Shown: positions 1-12,153, counted from the stretch's first letter. The stretch is DNA of 64,000 nucleotides from Blastomussa wellsi (GCA_947652115.1 OX393567.1:16779029-16843028), one strand, 5' to 3'. Notes: a model not told the origin generated them from the letters alone. Numbers and translations are program-made.

Positions 1-251
1 CTTCGGTATACAACTATTTCAGTAAACGTTGTCGAATACATGTAAACAAGCTTACGCGACTTGGCCGACAGGGAAAGGGTTGTTGCTCGCGAACGCAAAA
101 GGGAGAAACAACATATCACGGCTGCCTACAGCCAGGATTCTTACGCGAACTTGGCCGAAATGAGATACGAAGCTCTTATTTATACTCGCACTGTAAGGGA
201 CTGGCGCGAATAGGGTAGATATCAGTGACGTCACCCGTTGTTATTAATGTG

Positions 252-448
252 CCAACCAAAAAAAGTATACACCTTTTCCCAAAATGGCTACCATCTTAAT
301 ATTTTTTTGTTGGTATTCCAACTCGCCCTTGTTGCCTCGTTTTTAAGCTCGAAAATCAAAGAGAATATTTTATCTTGAACGAGGCAACAAGGGCCAATTT
401 GTATGTGCATAGATCAGCGGCCATTTTGGAATAAGGTGTATTGGCTGG
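252..448. mobile_element. Fold-back/MITE-like element
   Basis: Inverted ends CCAACCAA...TACACCTTTTCC and its partner ending GGAATAAGGTGTATTGGCTGG, plus a second inner inverted pair (CGCCCTTGTTGCCTCGTT / AACGAGGCAACAAGGGC at 327-343 and 378-394). No coding sequence. Confidence 0.75.
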
Positions 449-1009
449 TGAAACAAGGAGCTCTTTTCTTTAACTTGTTGGCAATTGAAATGACGAAAAC
501 AAAGTTTATAAACAAATATCTTCCCTATAACATAACCTTGGTAGTTTACGCAAGAACGAAATTAAACACTGAGGTATAGCTAAGACATGCGGGTCAAAGA
601 AAAACCATGCAGCCTGCGCCAAGCGCGGGAAAACGAGCCATGGTTGGTGTTGATTTCCTGATTGGTTGGAAAAACCTAGTTTGTTCTTTCAAGTTAACAG
701 AGGCATTAATCTAGATCAAGTTAATCTAAGGCGTAATTCATAAATATACTTGTTACAGCCATTCATCAATAGCACACAGGCTTCACGAGTGACCAGTGCG
801 TAAACCTGGTGGTATCTGCTGACAGCACTACTTCTTGCTCATCTGGCTTATAGGACTTTACGGCAGGTCTTGGAAATGGTTATATAATGTACACATTACA
901 TTACTGAATACAGTCGTGACAGAAACTTAAAGTATTAACTGTTAGAAAAGAAAAGCGAATTTTTACACTGGACTGAGTCTCGCCTGTTTTTTGAAATATG
1001 CATTGATAT
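449..1009. other. Non-coding, no feature seen
   Basis: AT-rich sequence between the first MITE and the minisatellite. No exon, RNA gene or clear repeat found. Confidence 0.6.
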
Positions 1010-2370
1010 TGTTCCACATGTATTTTCTTGTGCGCTACACCGTGAGTTCCCAATTCTGTTCCCCCATGTGTTTCCTTGTGCGCTACACCGTGAGTCCCCT
1101 GTCTGTTCCCCCATGTGTTGCCTTGTGCGCCACACCGTGAGTTCCCTGTCTGTTCCCCATGTGTTTCCTAGTGAGCTACACCGTGAGTTCCCTGTCTGTT
1201 CCCCCATGTGTTTCCTTGTGCGCTACACCGTGAGTTCCCTGTCTGTTCTCCATGTGTTTCCTGCGCGCTACACCGTGAGTTCCTTGTCTGTTCTCCCATG
1301 TGTTTCCTTGTGCGCTAACCGTGAGTTCCCTGTCTGTTCCCCATGTGTTTCCTTGTGCGCTACACCGTGAGTTCCCTGTCTGTTTCTCCATGTGTTTCCT
1401 TGTGCGCTACACCGTGAGTTCCCTGTCTGTTCCCCCATGTGTTTCCTTGTGCGCTACACCGTGAGTTCCCTGTCTGTTCCCCCATGTGTTTCCTGGTGCG
1501 CTACACCGTGAGTTCCCTGTCTGTTCCCCATGTGTTTCCTTGTGCGGTACACCGTGAGTTCCCTGTCTGTCCCCCATGTGTTTACTTGTGCGCTACACCG
1601 TGAGTTCCCTGTCTGTCCCCCATGTGTTGCCTTGTGCGCTGCACCGTCAGTTCCCTGTCTGTTCCTCCACGTGCTTCCTTGTGCGCTACACCGTGAGTTC
1701 CCTGTCTGTTCCTCCATGTGTTTCCTTGTGCGCTACACCGTGAGTTCCCTGTCTGTTCCCCAAGTGTTTCCTTGTGCGCTACACCGTGAGTTCCCTGTCT
1801 GTTCCTCCATTTGTTTCCTTGTGCGCTACACCGTGAGTTCCCTGTCTGTTCCCCCATGTGTTTCCTTGTGCGCCACACCGTGAGTTCCCTGTCTGTTCTC
1901 CATGTGTTCCCTTGTGCGCTACACCGTGAGTTCCCTGTCTGTCCCCCATGTGTTGCCTTGTGCGCTGCACCGTCAGTTCCCTGTCTGTTCCTCCACGTGC
2001 TTCCTTGTGCGCTACACCGTGAGTTCCCTGTCTGTTCCTCCATGTGTTTCCTTGTGCGCTACACCGTTGAGTTCCCTGTCTGTTCCTCCATGTGTTTCCT
2101 TGTGCGCTACACCGTGAGTTCCCTGTCTGTTCCTCCATGTGTTTCCTTGTGCGCTACACCGTGAGTTCCCTGTCTGTTCCACCATGTGTTTCCTTGTGCG
2201 CTACACCGTGAGTTCCCTGTCTGTTCCTCCATGTGTTTCCTTGTGCGCTACACCGTGAGTTCCCTGTCTGTTCCTCCATTTGTTTCCTTGTGCGCTACAC
2301 CGTGAGTTCCCTGTCTGTTCCCCCATGTGTTTCCTTGTGCGCTACACCGTGAGTTCCCAATTCTGTTTCC
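1010..2370. repeat. 47-bp minisatellite, about 29 copies
   Basis: Tandem copies of a roughly 47-bp unit containing TTTCCTTGTGCGCTACACCG and GAGTTCCCTGTCTGTTCC. Copies differ by single substitutions and 1-bp length changes. A variant block (GTGCGCTGCACCGTCAG with CCACGTGCTTCC) appears at about 1636-1676 and again at about 1962-2002, 326 bp apart (about seven units). The first and last copies share the edge variant CCCAATTCTGTT. Long open frames on both strands are a by-product of the repeat. Confidence 0.97.
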
Positions 2371-4855
2371 TTGTCCGCATGTGTTTCATTATAATTTCAA
2401 CCCGTGAGGTATTTTGAGAAAATGACATCATTCTCTCAAATTCTCAACCAAGCCTTGGAACAAGGAAAATTAATGGCGGCTGTAAACTCTCGGAAAAGTC
2501 CCAAAAACACGACTTCTAAAGTTTGAACGGGTTGAAATTTGGCAAGATATCTAGGACATTTGTATTGTGCACGAAAATATAAAAATATAAATATCAAGAA
2601 TTTGATCATAGTAGCACTTTAAAACCTTCCTACAAAAAAGAAAATATACACACTAGTACAAGCACACTTGTAGACAGATTACAAAGCCCATGCACAAATC
2701 CCACTTCTTATTGAATTTGTTCAAGTTTCATACGTAACTTTTGCCTTAAATTTAATGGTGGCTGCGATAGGTGTCAGATTGTTTTGTGTAAATTATGTCA
2801 TATATATAATTTAGCGACCTGTTGAATCCTGGGATTCTTCTTCAATTCTCAGTCGGCGAGTACGCGAGTCGGGAACAATCGGATGGCTAGCCCGCGAACG
2901 TTGACGTATTTCGGGCTGTCGAATGACTCGAAGAGTTTCCGATTCAATTTATGCAATCGGGAAATAGCCCGATCAATAGTGGGTACTCCAAAAAATGTAC
3001 GGTTGTTCTGCATTTGGTGGAAAGGGAAGAACTTGAAGGTGCGCGGGATGTGCGTACGTCACCACACTGCTTTCTTTAACTTCTTCCAGTCTCCGAACTG
3101 CCAGTGGAGAGCGAGTCTTTCCCACGAAAGAAAAACAACACTTCTTCACACTAACCTACACAGCACGAAACGCAAAACGAATTCCAGTAAACCATATGCA
3201 TGTTTATTTTCCCTCTTACTACTTAGTGTTTCATGACCTTTCTAATGCGTAGTTTCCTGCTACCCTAAATTTCAGACGTCTTCCCTTGGCGTTTTCTCGG
3301 GAGAAAGCGACCAGGCTGATTCCCGCCTCCCGTACCCCTCCCGCCTTCTATTCTCCCGAGATCCTGCAGTCCCCCCACCCCCACCCCCCTCCACAATTCA
3401 GGCCATGTCATAATTCGGCAATATTGGCCGCACGTTTCTAAGGACTAACCTCACCAATTTCCGAGTCCACCATCCCGTTCACACCAGAACTCAGACATGT
3501 TTAAAACTGCTTTGTGCAGTTGTCATTGTTTTCTAACACAGACCGAGTTCCTTTGTTGATCAGATAATCAAATCGGAAAACTTACTTATACCAAAACTTC
3601 ATTTTACGCAAACCCTGTACATCAGCATTCTCGCAACACAAAGGTACAGAATGCAAGCCCGTCAGGTTGATCACCTGATAATTCTTCTTGCCCCGAACAA
3701 AGGAATTAATTGAATGTAAAGGATCTCTTCGGTTCGACTTCAGTGAAACGGTAAGTTGGTAGAAAGGTTTACAGTCGCCTCTCGTAGAAATCTACCATGT
3801 CATTTTCTTGTATAGCGTGACTCAGTCTTCATTGGTTAATGAGCTGAAACAGTTTTTTTTCCTGGTCCCACTCGCTCCTGAAGGGACCAAATCGGCATAT
3901 CCTATCGTCCTTTCATGGCCACTGTTTAAGGATGTCCTTCTTTCCAAACCTTTCAAGTTAAAGCAGCAACGTTATCAGTTGGTTCAAACAAGGAAAACCT
4001 TGTTCGTAGAAGAATACAAATGGTCGTGTCCTGTTCTTTGAGGTTTTCTTCTTCTATATTTTCCTGTACTTCTGTGAAGTTTCGAAGGCTAAACTTCCGA
4101 GAATGAAGTTGCTCCGTTTCGAAAGTAACGAGCTTTGTATTTAGCAACCTTCTCCTATCGCTACGTTTAGAGGACCATTTACTCTCTGAAATTCCCGGGT
4201 TATTTTTATCTGGTGGTGTATCGAAGCAATATATCATAGTTCGCGAAGTTGCTCAGTCATTTGTATTAGACAGCAAACTGTCTGTTTTGCCCTAATGTCC
4301 TAAGGGACAAACGCGAACGTGAGCGGGGTCGATTTTCCTTTTAAGCAAAAGAGAGACTACGATAAACACCCTCATATAAGAACCTAGATTTTTCCAAGTT
4401 TGGCTAAATAGGTTCACATAAACATGTTATTTACAGTAGTTTAGGCTATCTAGATTCCTAAATTGGTTCTTATTTCCACAAAAGATATCTACTCTATGAA
4501 AGGTGGCTGTAAGGGACATGTAACTTTTCTAGATACAGTAATAACCATAAAGCAAAACTACGGCTTATTTTGCTCTTTGTATGTATGTCCTCCATGCTCC
4601 ATAACCATGAAAAATAAGTTTTGAACAACACCTGTGCAGTTTTAAGTGCAATTTGTTCCACTCGCCTGAAATTTCAAGACCCTTTAAACCTCTGGTACCC
4701 AGGGTAGGTTCTTAGGTAAGGAAAGGGGGTCTAAAAATGAACTTATTAGCCTAACAGGGTCTTAAATTCTAGGTTCTTACAGGCGGGTGTTTACTGTAGT
4801 CTACATTCCCCTTATCTGCCTCTTTTTTATCACTTACAACAAATAACTACCAGAG
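2371..4855. other. Non-coding stretch downstream of the deacetylase gene
   Basis: No convincing exon. Open frames at 2883-3236 (+) and 3953-4237 (-) resemble no family. A last exon of the deacetylase gene could lie here. A GC-rich block at 3280-3400 (CTCCCGAG, poly-C) looks repeat-derived. Confidence 0.5.
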
Positions 4856-7800
4856 CTATCTTTTCTCATTGATTTTTTCGCCACTTACCTTCAGTGCCGC
4901 TCTGTGAATGATTGAGTGACGCCTGCCAAGAACATCTATGTCGTCATCATATCCTCCACCAATCACAGTCGCGCATGGAATTCCTCTGCTCAGAGCCATT
5001 TCTATCACGGTCACATCACGATCGAATAGCCCTATTAGAAAACAACATTTCTCAATCTAACTGCTTTGTTTCGATTTTCAAAGAAAGATGCGAGCAAACG
5101 TTCCTAAACTACCATTTAAAGTGATAAAAGGCCAAAGAAAGAGAGAAAAAGAGACTATACGAGTAAAGTGTCTTGCCCAAGAAAACAACATAGTGATCCG
5201 GCCAGGCTAGGCTGGTTATCGACGTCTTCCATGATCCATGGTAGAAGACGTGCTGTTAGAAGATTTGCCAGACATCTTGTGTCTAACCCACGCTGCCAGC
5301 GACTGTGACCCAAAGATCCAACAGGCTTGTGATATTTCATATACCGGTAGCTGAAAACCACATACCATCCGAGTTCCTACAAGCAGAAGGCCAGAGCCGG
5401 AGACTGGCCGCTCGAATTCCTTGCCCGTGCATCAATGCAACATGTAAACTGTGGTGCATCCCTTTAGCCAGCTGATGACCATCAACGTCTTTATCAGAAG
5501 GACGACCACACCACACATGTGCCCTTCCTGTTCGTGTTGATGTCCGAATGGAAGAAGGTCGACTACCGCAAAGTCCTTCCTGCAACCTCGGCAGTACAGC
5601 AGATAATGTTGGACTTCGACAAGGTGGCCTGGGTAGCCTTAAGAAAAGTGATTCTGCACTTGAAACTGCACTGATGTCTATATTGGAACCGTGGACTGCT
5701 AATCCAGTCCCTGAACTCTCTCTTCCGCATGCCCTATATAGGGGTTGAACCCAGGCGCGAGAAGTGAGTCTCTTTCTTCTCGCGCCTGGGTTCAGCCCCT
5801 ATAAAGGGCGCACATAAGGGAGAGTTTAGGACTAGGACTAGTGGACCACCTTCAAGCAAGCAATACGTACAAACAATGACATCGTGAAGTGGCACTACGG
5901 CCTCCACCGGCCTACACAATGGGCAGCTGCCCATGTACCTTTTCAGTGATCAAGCGTCTAGACAGAAAAGCATTGCTGACCGCAGTATAGATCTGACTAG
6001 TGTCCAAGCTGAGGCTGAGGATAATAAAACCAAGTACAGTGAACTGTAGGCTGGATTACCAATCGCTGTTCACGAAGTGAGCCTGCGCAGGAACAAAGAC
6101 AGGACTTGAGAGAGCAGTGGAATTCGAGCCTACGAATTGAATACGAAGCCAACGGAAGATTAGCAAAGCGGTTACTAAAAAGACATCTCCGTGAGCCAAG
6201 AAAATTAAATGTTAGCTGATAAAGCACGGACGAACAATTGCAAACTATAAAGGAGCGATGAGTCATTTTCGTAAATTTAAGTGAGCATAATTGTTTTCCT
6301 TTGGGCGCTTCCGCTCAAAGGGATTAATTGGCACCACATGCGACACACCCCCTATTCATGGCGTTCTTAAAATAGACTGTGTTATAGTATTGTATTTCAG
6401 TTTCTTTCATTCTCTATAGCTGTCAGATCGTTTTCTACCTTGTGTAGTTTTTTCTCCCACCCACCCTCCCTGTTTTGTTTTTGTATTTCATAGCGACAGG
6501 ATGGGTGGCAGAGAGGTTTATTTCTTTTGATGGTCAATGATTTATTTTTTTTTCGTGTCTTCGGATCTGGAAATAAACTTCTCTCTTGGCCAAAAAACAA
6601 ACTGTGTGGTATATGTGTTGTTGGCGGGGACAATTTGGCTTTAAACAGTTTGCGCAAGCTCTAAGTATTTAGGAGCCACTCAATATGTGATTCTTTACCT
6701 TGATCTGTGAGACAAAGTTTACCAAGTGCATCATCTTTATGTGGATCCACTCCAGCATCATACAAGACCAGATCAGGCCTGAATGTATCAAGCAGCCAAG
6801 GTAGATGATCCCTCACTGCATTCAGGTACTGCTCATCATTCAAGCCACAATCTAAACCAACATCTAAATCACTTTGCTGTTTCCTAAGTGGAAAGTTTTT
6901 CTCACAGTGCATGGAGAACGTGAAAACATTGTCATTGTCTTGGAAGGTAAAGGCGCTGCCATCCCCCTAAAGAAAATTAATTTGGAAAATCAGGCCATAG
7001 AATCAATTTTCACTGCTTAACAACGTCACACTGTCCCCAATTGAGATTACAATCACCTCTCCCTAGATGTTCGTCTTTGAGGGGTGTTTGGCTTATAGAG
7101 AGTTAAGAAACAAAAAAAAATGACTGACTAATGGCTTACAGGGACCAACAACAGTTGTCATAGAGTTGACTGTATTTGGTTGTTTTTCAGTCTAATTAAA
7201 ACATGCACTGAACTACTGAAAGACACTGAAATACAGATAAAAGTTCTCTGTGATTTTGTTGATCATGCGATGAATACACCATCATTAACAGATCGTTTCA
7301 CCAACTCAGAACGCTGCGAGTCATGGTAAAACTTATGGCTATTTCGGTGTACAAGAGACATTCTGCAGGACAATGACTTGTCAGAGAATTTCTGTGTCTT
7401 CTTAACTTTCAATGAAGCTTTTATGACTCTACAGAAACATTTAAAAATTGTAAAAATTTCTTAAATTTCTTAAGGCTCTTGCAAAAACACGGCTGTGTTC
7501 CAGGAAACATTAGGGAAGCAATGTTTCTGTCACAGTGTCTCATGGTTTTGCAGGGCATCAAGCCTACAAACATGTCAGTTTATTTTAATTGCTATTTAGT
7601 ATACCTGGTGAACATCCAGGTCCACAATCAGTATTTTGCTAACTGCTTTGCTATCCAGCATGTCCTTGGCAGTGACAGCAAGATCATTTAACATACAGAA
7701 GCCTGAGCCATGACTGGGAAAAGCGTGATGTGTTCCACCTCCTGTACTGCAAGCTAGTCCATACTCCATTGCTAGCTTAGCTGCAAGCATAGTGCCACCT

Positions 7801-8592
7801 TAAATTTAACAAAAAGAACGTCACCAGGTGCAATGTTGCATAGTTCACTAGACCATGTCTGGCTTGTCATTTAACAAAACAAGGTGCTCTTGTGACCATT
7901 AATTTTGATTCTTGACCATAAGCTTCATACTAATGTGAATATTTGGCTTTGATTCAAGTTCCCTCCTCAGAAATTTCCATTGTAAAATATAAAAAAATAT
8001 AGTCAACTAAAGGGGATTGTGCTGATGGGACATAAATTCTCAGAACTATAAAGAAATGTTTGACACTCAGTAAGTAGAATTTATTGAAATATCTCAGATT
8101 TTAAAGTGCCTATGAAGTAAAAATTAACTTAAGCTTATTTGAAAGCCCTTTCAAAATGAGAAAGAATGGTGTCTTTCTTTAACTTCAGCGCTAGACACTT
8201 CAGCCGACAATAGTTGAACATTTAAAACAGGGACCACACAAAATCATACCTACTTCAAGAAAACATCTTTTTACAAGTCCTTCAGACCAATGAAATCCAG
8301 TTTTCCTCATTTCATAGAAAGGAATACTTCCTTTAACAAAGCCATCCACATAGTCGTTTTCATGAATACGTGTCACTGCTTCATAAGGTGCTTCTGTAGG
8401 TCGATAGATTTGCATGGATTCCAACATGTTGTCTCTACTGATCCATTCCATGACTTTGATAAACTTTGCCATTTTGAATCTGTGCTTTTCAGGCCATTGG
8501 CAACTAAAACCTTCATGGTGTACAACTGGTAACTTGGAAAGATGTGGCCTACCTTTTAAAAACCATACAGTCATGTCTTTTTTCTGGAACAT
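4856..8592 (-). CDS. Histone deacetylase family protein (bacterial/class IV-like), 4 exons found
   Basis: Zinc-dependent deacetylase of the arginase/deacetylase fold; substrate unknown. Exons: 8250-8592, 7605-7798, 6699-6966, 5031 down to 4889 or 4856. All junctions are GT-AG and phases agree (343, 194, 268, 143 nt). Reading from the ATG at 8592 the motifs come in family order: VVHHEGFSC near the N-terminus, the active-site pair in GGGTHHAF (H138/H139), DLDVHQ (zinc ligands D176, H178), YDAGVDPH (zinc ligand D253) and GGGY (catalytic Y296). All catalytic residues are therefore present. The last exon can read on to a TAG at 4856-4858, giving 326 aa, which fits the family. However, GTAAGT at 4888 is a perfect donor, so a further short exon is possible. 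The start is also provisional, since an upstream exon could exist. The sequence resembles the compact deacetylases shared by cyanobacteria and invertebrates more than HDAC1/2/3/8. Confidence 0.87.
5040..5684. other. Deacetylase intron 3, first part
   Basis: AAGTGTCTTGCCCAAGAAAA CAACA at 5167-5191 is typical of dispersed invertebrate repeats. The relatively GC-rich text from 5200 to 5640 has short open frames on both strands that I cannot assign. Confidence 0.4.
5685..5853. repeat. Imperfect inverted repeat in the deacetylase gene's intron 3
   Basis: The core arms at about 5732-5761 and 5775-5804 (GGGGTTGAACCCAGGCGCGA and its complement) are nearly perfect around an 11-bp loop. Weaker complementarity extends outward to the GTGGACT/AGTGGACC ends and perhaps farther. 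Confidence 0.8.
6055..6150. repeat. Dispersed repeat, oldest-looking copy
   Basis: GATTACCAATCGCTGTTCACG and ACTTGAGAGAGCAGTGGAAT with TTCGAGCCTACGAATTG match the layout of 17350-17460. Lies in intron 3 of the deacetylase gene. Confidence 0.5.
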
Positions 8593-9559
8593 TTATTAAA
8601 AAAGGAAAAACTGACAGGATACTAGCCTACTGGCAACACATTCAATAGTTTTTCAGGGTATTCTATTGGTAAGGAGTGAAGGGGGTAGGTATAGGCATAT
8701 GGGCACCTTCGGACTTGGGGGTCTGTACCTCTCTGTCCAAAAAAAATACACAATTTCTGAATGTGTTATAGCATTACACCAGTGTACAGCAGCCCAAAAA
8801 TCGCAACTGCTGTACATGTTACTCGAATCCTTAGCGTTTTGCCTGAAAAATTTCAACAATATTCAAAACTGGGGGGGGGGGGGCATGCAACTCGGCTCGT
8901 ACGCTTATTGGGGGAGGGGTGACATCCATGAAAGAAAGAGGGCAAGAAGGTTGATGGAAACAGGAGAAAACAGTATAAGAACCAATTATTAATCAAGAAT
9001 CAGGAGGAAAGGATTCACGAAGCAGGAGCGGTCATGCTGATTGCTGACCTCTATCTCACTCCCCCTGGGGGAGGGGGTCAGGCAGGGTAGGAGCCCAGTG
9101 AAGGAGAGGGTCAAGAAATGAAAGAAGAGGAGAGGTAGGATTTTCAAATGGCAAGAAACAGGAAAAATTGGGGGGGGGGGGGATTTTGCAAGATTGCACA
9201 ATATTTGCAATAGAAATAAAACAAAGATGCTGGCATAGGCAGATTTAAGGAGGGGCCAAAGGGGCCACAGCCCCCTTTTTTCTTGTATTTTCAACATGTT
9301 TTTGTAACCTATCTTCCAAAACGTTAACTTTACGGAACTTTGCATCACAAATACACCCACAATGCTGTATGCTGCACCTCCTGAAAAGTTTCCATTTCAG
9401 GGGTGGGGGACTTGTCCCCTCTGGATCTGCTCCTGGCAGGAGTCGCTAATGAAGGAGTGGTAACCAGGAATAAAAGGTAAATGAAACAAGGGGTTCAGAA
9501 GCACCTGTTAGCTATTACGTTCATTTTGTAATGGCCATCATGAGAATTGCGTTGGTTGT
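8593..9559. other. Non-coding with G-runs and MITE-like scraps
   Basis: Poly-G runs near 8871 and 9171; 9228-9440 has GGCAGATTTAAGGAGGGGCC and CCCCTCTGGATCTGCTCCTGG, likely the ends of an old MITE. No gene seen. Confidence 0.5.
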
Positions 9560-9719
9560 TGTAACACGCGCTGTTTCGTCTACTGTTGGGAGACACACAA
9601 ACGGCTCTTCAGGAGTCACACCAAAGCTTTATTGGAAGCTATCATGATATAGCACGTCTAGTAAATGACACGAGAATCACAACTAAAGGGTCATACAATC
9701 ATTACATTACAATCAAGAG
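9560..9719 (-). repeat. 3' LTR of the Ty3/gypsy element, truncated
   Basis: 160 bp matching the inner and 3' part of the LTR at 11734-11940. The first 47 bp on the minus strand are missing and the RT coding sequence begins directly at 9720, so one deletion removed RNase H, integrase and the LTR start together. Confidence 0.88.
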
Positions 9720-10580
9720 AATCCGTTAATTCTCTGTATGCCTTCGACGTCTTCAGGCTTTGGCATGTCTTGTACAGCTTTTGCTTTCTCTGGATCCATT
9801 TTCACACCATGCGAGGTGAGTACATGTCCCATGAACGGAACTTCTTTTCGTTTCAGCTTCAATTTGTCTCTGTTGAGAGCAATGTTACGCTCGCGGCATC
9901 TTTGTAGCAGGGCTTCAAGGTTCCTGTTGTGGTCGGCAGTGGCTTCTTGTTCATTGTTACCAACTCCATACACTAAGATGTCATCTGCGATATCGAGCAC
10001 TCCGCTCAAGCCTTCTAGTGCTTGGTTAACTCTTTTCTGGAAAATTTCTGACAAGACTGACAAACCAAAGGGCAGTCGGCGCCAACAGTACCTTCCAAAC
10101 GGTGTTGAGAACGTAGTGAGCAGGCTGGACTCGTGGTCTAGAACGCAGTGCCAGTAACCTGAGCGCAGGTCAACTGTGGAGAACACTTTCGCTTGAGTTG
10201 AGAACGTAGTGAGCAGGCTGGACTCGTGGTTTAGAACGCAGTGCCAGTAACCTGAGCGCAGGTCAACTGTAGAGAACACTTTTGCTTGAGATAATTCGGG
10301 AAGAATTTCATCCAGTATTGGTATCTGATAAGTTTCTCTTTTCAACGCCTCATTCAGTGGTCGTGGATCGATGCATACCCTCAGTGCACCAGACTTCTTG
10401 GTAGCAACTGCTAAGCTGCTCACCCATGGCGTTGGTTCTTGTACCGGTGCTAGGATCCCTTGCCCAACGTCTCGATTTAGCTCTTCCTTCTTTGAGTGCT
10501 GTGGGAATTCTTCTGGTTGGGGTGATGACAGGTTTAACGCTGTTGTCAACTTCTAAATGGACTTCTCCGGGCAAAGTTCC
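9720..10580 (-). pseudogene. Reverse transcriptase of the Ty3/gypsy element with a 93-bp internal duplication
   Basis: The frame encodes the RT domain from PTPWVSSLAVATKK through LPFGLS and ADDILVYG to the FMGHVLT region. A 93-bp segment is tandemly duplicated (10104-10196 and 10197-10289), so the KVFSTVDLRSGYWHCVL block holding the first catalytic aspartate occurs twice in frame with a few substitutions. Protein ends abruptly after RINGFS at the deletion point. Not functional as an element. Confidence 0.85.
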
Positions 10581-11119
10581 CAATGGGTGGTCAAATACGT
10601 CTGAATATCACTTTATCAGCTCTTCAGCAGTTATCTGCTTAGCTTGCAACTCATTTCTTCACGGCAAAGGCGAGGACATAATGAAGTTTTCATCGTTAAC
10701 AGTGATAAGCTCCATTTCTTGTGCTGCTCTTGCTCCGATCAGGGGTGTCAGATTGCTCTTGACGACAACAAATTCCACAGAATACTTCTTTCATGTTTTC
10801 GGATTGTGCATGATGATTCGTGCCATTCCGATGGGTTTGACTTGCGATCCATTCCACATTCTCAATGTTTTCGTGGTCGACTTGATTTCGTGACCTTCTG
10901 TGTGTTTCACCGGGATGATGTTGATTGATGCACCACAGTCAATCTGAAAGTTGTCCTTTTTGTTATCAATTAGCATCTCGGCATAAATTTTCGGCCCTGT
11001 CTTTTTCCTTCGCCGATTTTGTGAACGGCATCCGAGCCGGAAATAGCTTTCATTTGAGAGGCCATGGTTTCACTGCTTCTATATGTATGTATACACTGAT
11101 TAAGCGTAAGGCCTCTAAC

Positions 11120-11699
11120 TTACAGGAGCTTCTTTCTTATGGCATTGTTGTTTACACCTAGAACAATGCGGTCTCTGATAAGAGAGTCACACATGCAATC
11201 ACAGAAATTGCATGACTTGGTGAGATTACGAAGAACAGTGACATAAGCATCAATGGATTCCTGTTCTTCTTGGTTGCGGCTATTGAAGACATATCGTTCG
11301 TACGTTTCATTGGTCTGGCCCAATGAATTCATCAAACTTTTCTAAGACCTTCTGTAAGATTTTACGGTCAGTTTCATTCTCGAATTGAAAACCACTGTAA
11401 ATTTTCAGCCCTTCCGTTCCAATGCAGTGCAGAAAGAATGCAACTCTGTATTCTTCTGTTTGCGAGTTTAGCCCAGAAATGAGAGAATAATTTTCCCATA
11501 CCTGCTTGTATGATTTCCAGGCGTCCGCCAAATTCCCTGAAGTGTTTAGCTTGCCAGGGGGTTTAAGGCCATGGGCTGGGGACGACGAAACCGTGTGCGT
11601 GATGGGCGCTGCCCCAGTTCCACTGGATGTAGAAGGTGTTGCGGGAAGTGTGGAAGCAGACGTTGACGTTGTTGTGGTTGTCGCAGTTGTCGTTGTCAT
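11120..11699 (-). pseudogene. Gag region of the Ty3/gypsy element
   Basis: The ATG at 11699 starts a Thr/Ser/Pro-rich leader, then LNTSGNLADAWKSYKQVW, typical of invertebrate K02A2.6-like gag. The first frame stops at 11307; the downstream gag part (ERYVFNSRNQEEQESIDAY) continues in another frame from about 11335. No CCHC knuckle is found before the protease, so that part is lost or too altered. Confidence 0.75.
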
Positions 11700-11733
11700 T
11701 TTCAGATGAAGTTTTTGCCACTCGCTGCCACCA

Positions 11734-11940
11734 TGTAACACACGCTGTTTCGTCTACTGTCGGGAGACACACAAACGACTCTTCAGGAGTCACACCAAAG
11801 CTTTATTGGAAGCTATCGTGATATAGCACGTCTAGTGAATGACACGAGAATCACAACTAAAGGGTCATGCAATCATTACACTACAATCAAGAGTCGCGTG
11901 ACTTATGAAATAAACGAGCTATTGATAACATATTGTAACA
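11734..11940 (-). repeat. 5' LTR of the Ty3/gypsy element
   Basis: A 207-bp terminal repeat with short inverted TGTTACA ends. It shares almost identical sequence with 9560-9719 (differences such as CGCGCTG/CACGCTG and ACTGTTGG/ACTGTCGG). The primer-binding site follows immediately at 11733 on the minus strand. Confidence 0.9.
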
Positions 11941-12153
11941 GTGGTCTTCAAACAAAATGCTATTGAAGTGGGAAGGGGGCTTAGCTAAATAGGGGTCTCG
12001 GGCTAGGCCGCTACCCCAGCTACATTGTTAGCCAAATACGCATCACTAAAAATTACCAATTTTGGCTTCTTTGCTAAGAATTGTTTGCCGTGCAGACGAT
12101 GTTAATCTTCTTAGCTTCTGGGGAAGCAACCCTTATCAGTCAGTCTTAGGTAT

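Larger units (their letters stand above)
9560..11940 (-). mobile_element. Ty3/gypsy-type LTR retrotransposon, internally deleted
   Basis: The element runs on the minus strand. Its intact LTR is 11734-11940 (207 bp, begins TGTTACA and ends TGTTACA when read on the minus strand); the other LTR, 9560-9719, has lost about 47 bp of its 5' part. A tRNA primer site starting TGGTGGCAGC directly abuts the intact LTR. Then follow gag (from 11699, with a frame change near 11315), a protease region with IDCGASINI, and reverse transcriptase with PFGRYCWRRLPFG and ADDILVYG. RNase H and integrase are absent: the RT frame runs straight into the truncated LTR at 9719. Flanking pentamers GTTGT (9555-9559) and GTGGT (11941-11945) look like a target duplication with one change. 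Confidence 0.9.

Noticed and set aside
935..2164. Overlapping open frames of 70-150 codons on both strands
   Set aside because: They are translations of the 47-bp minisatellite; the protein repeats follow the DNA period and shift frame with every unit.
2883..3236. Open frame of 117 codons on the plus strand
   Set aside because: No recognisable family, no splice context and an unusual composition; probably chance.
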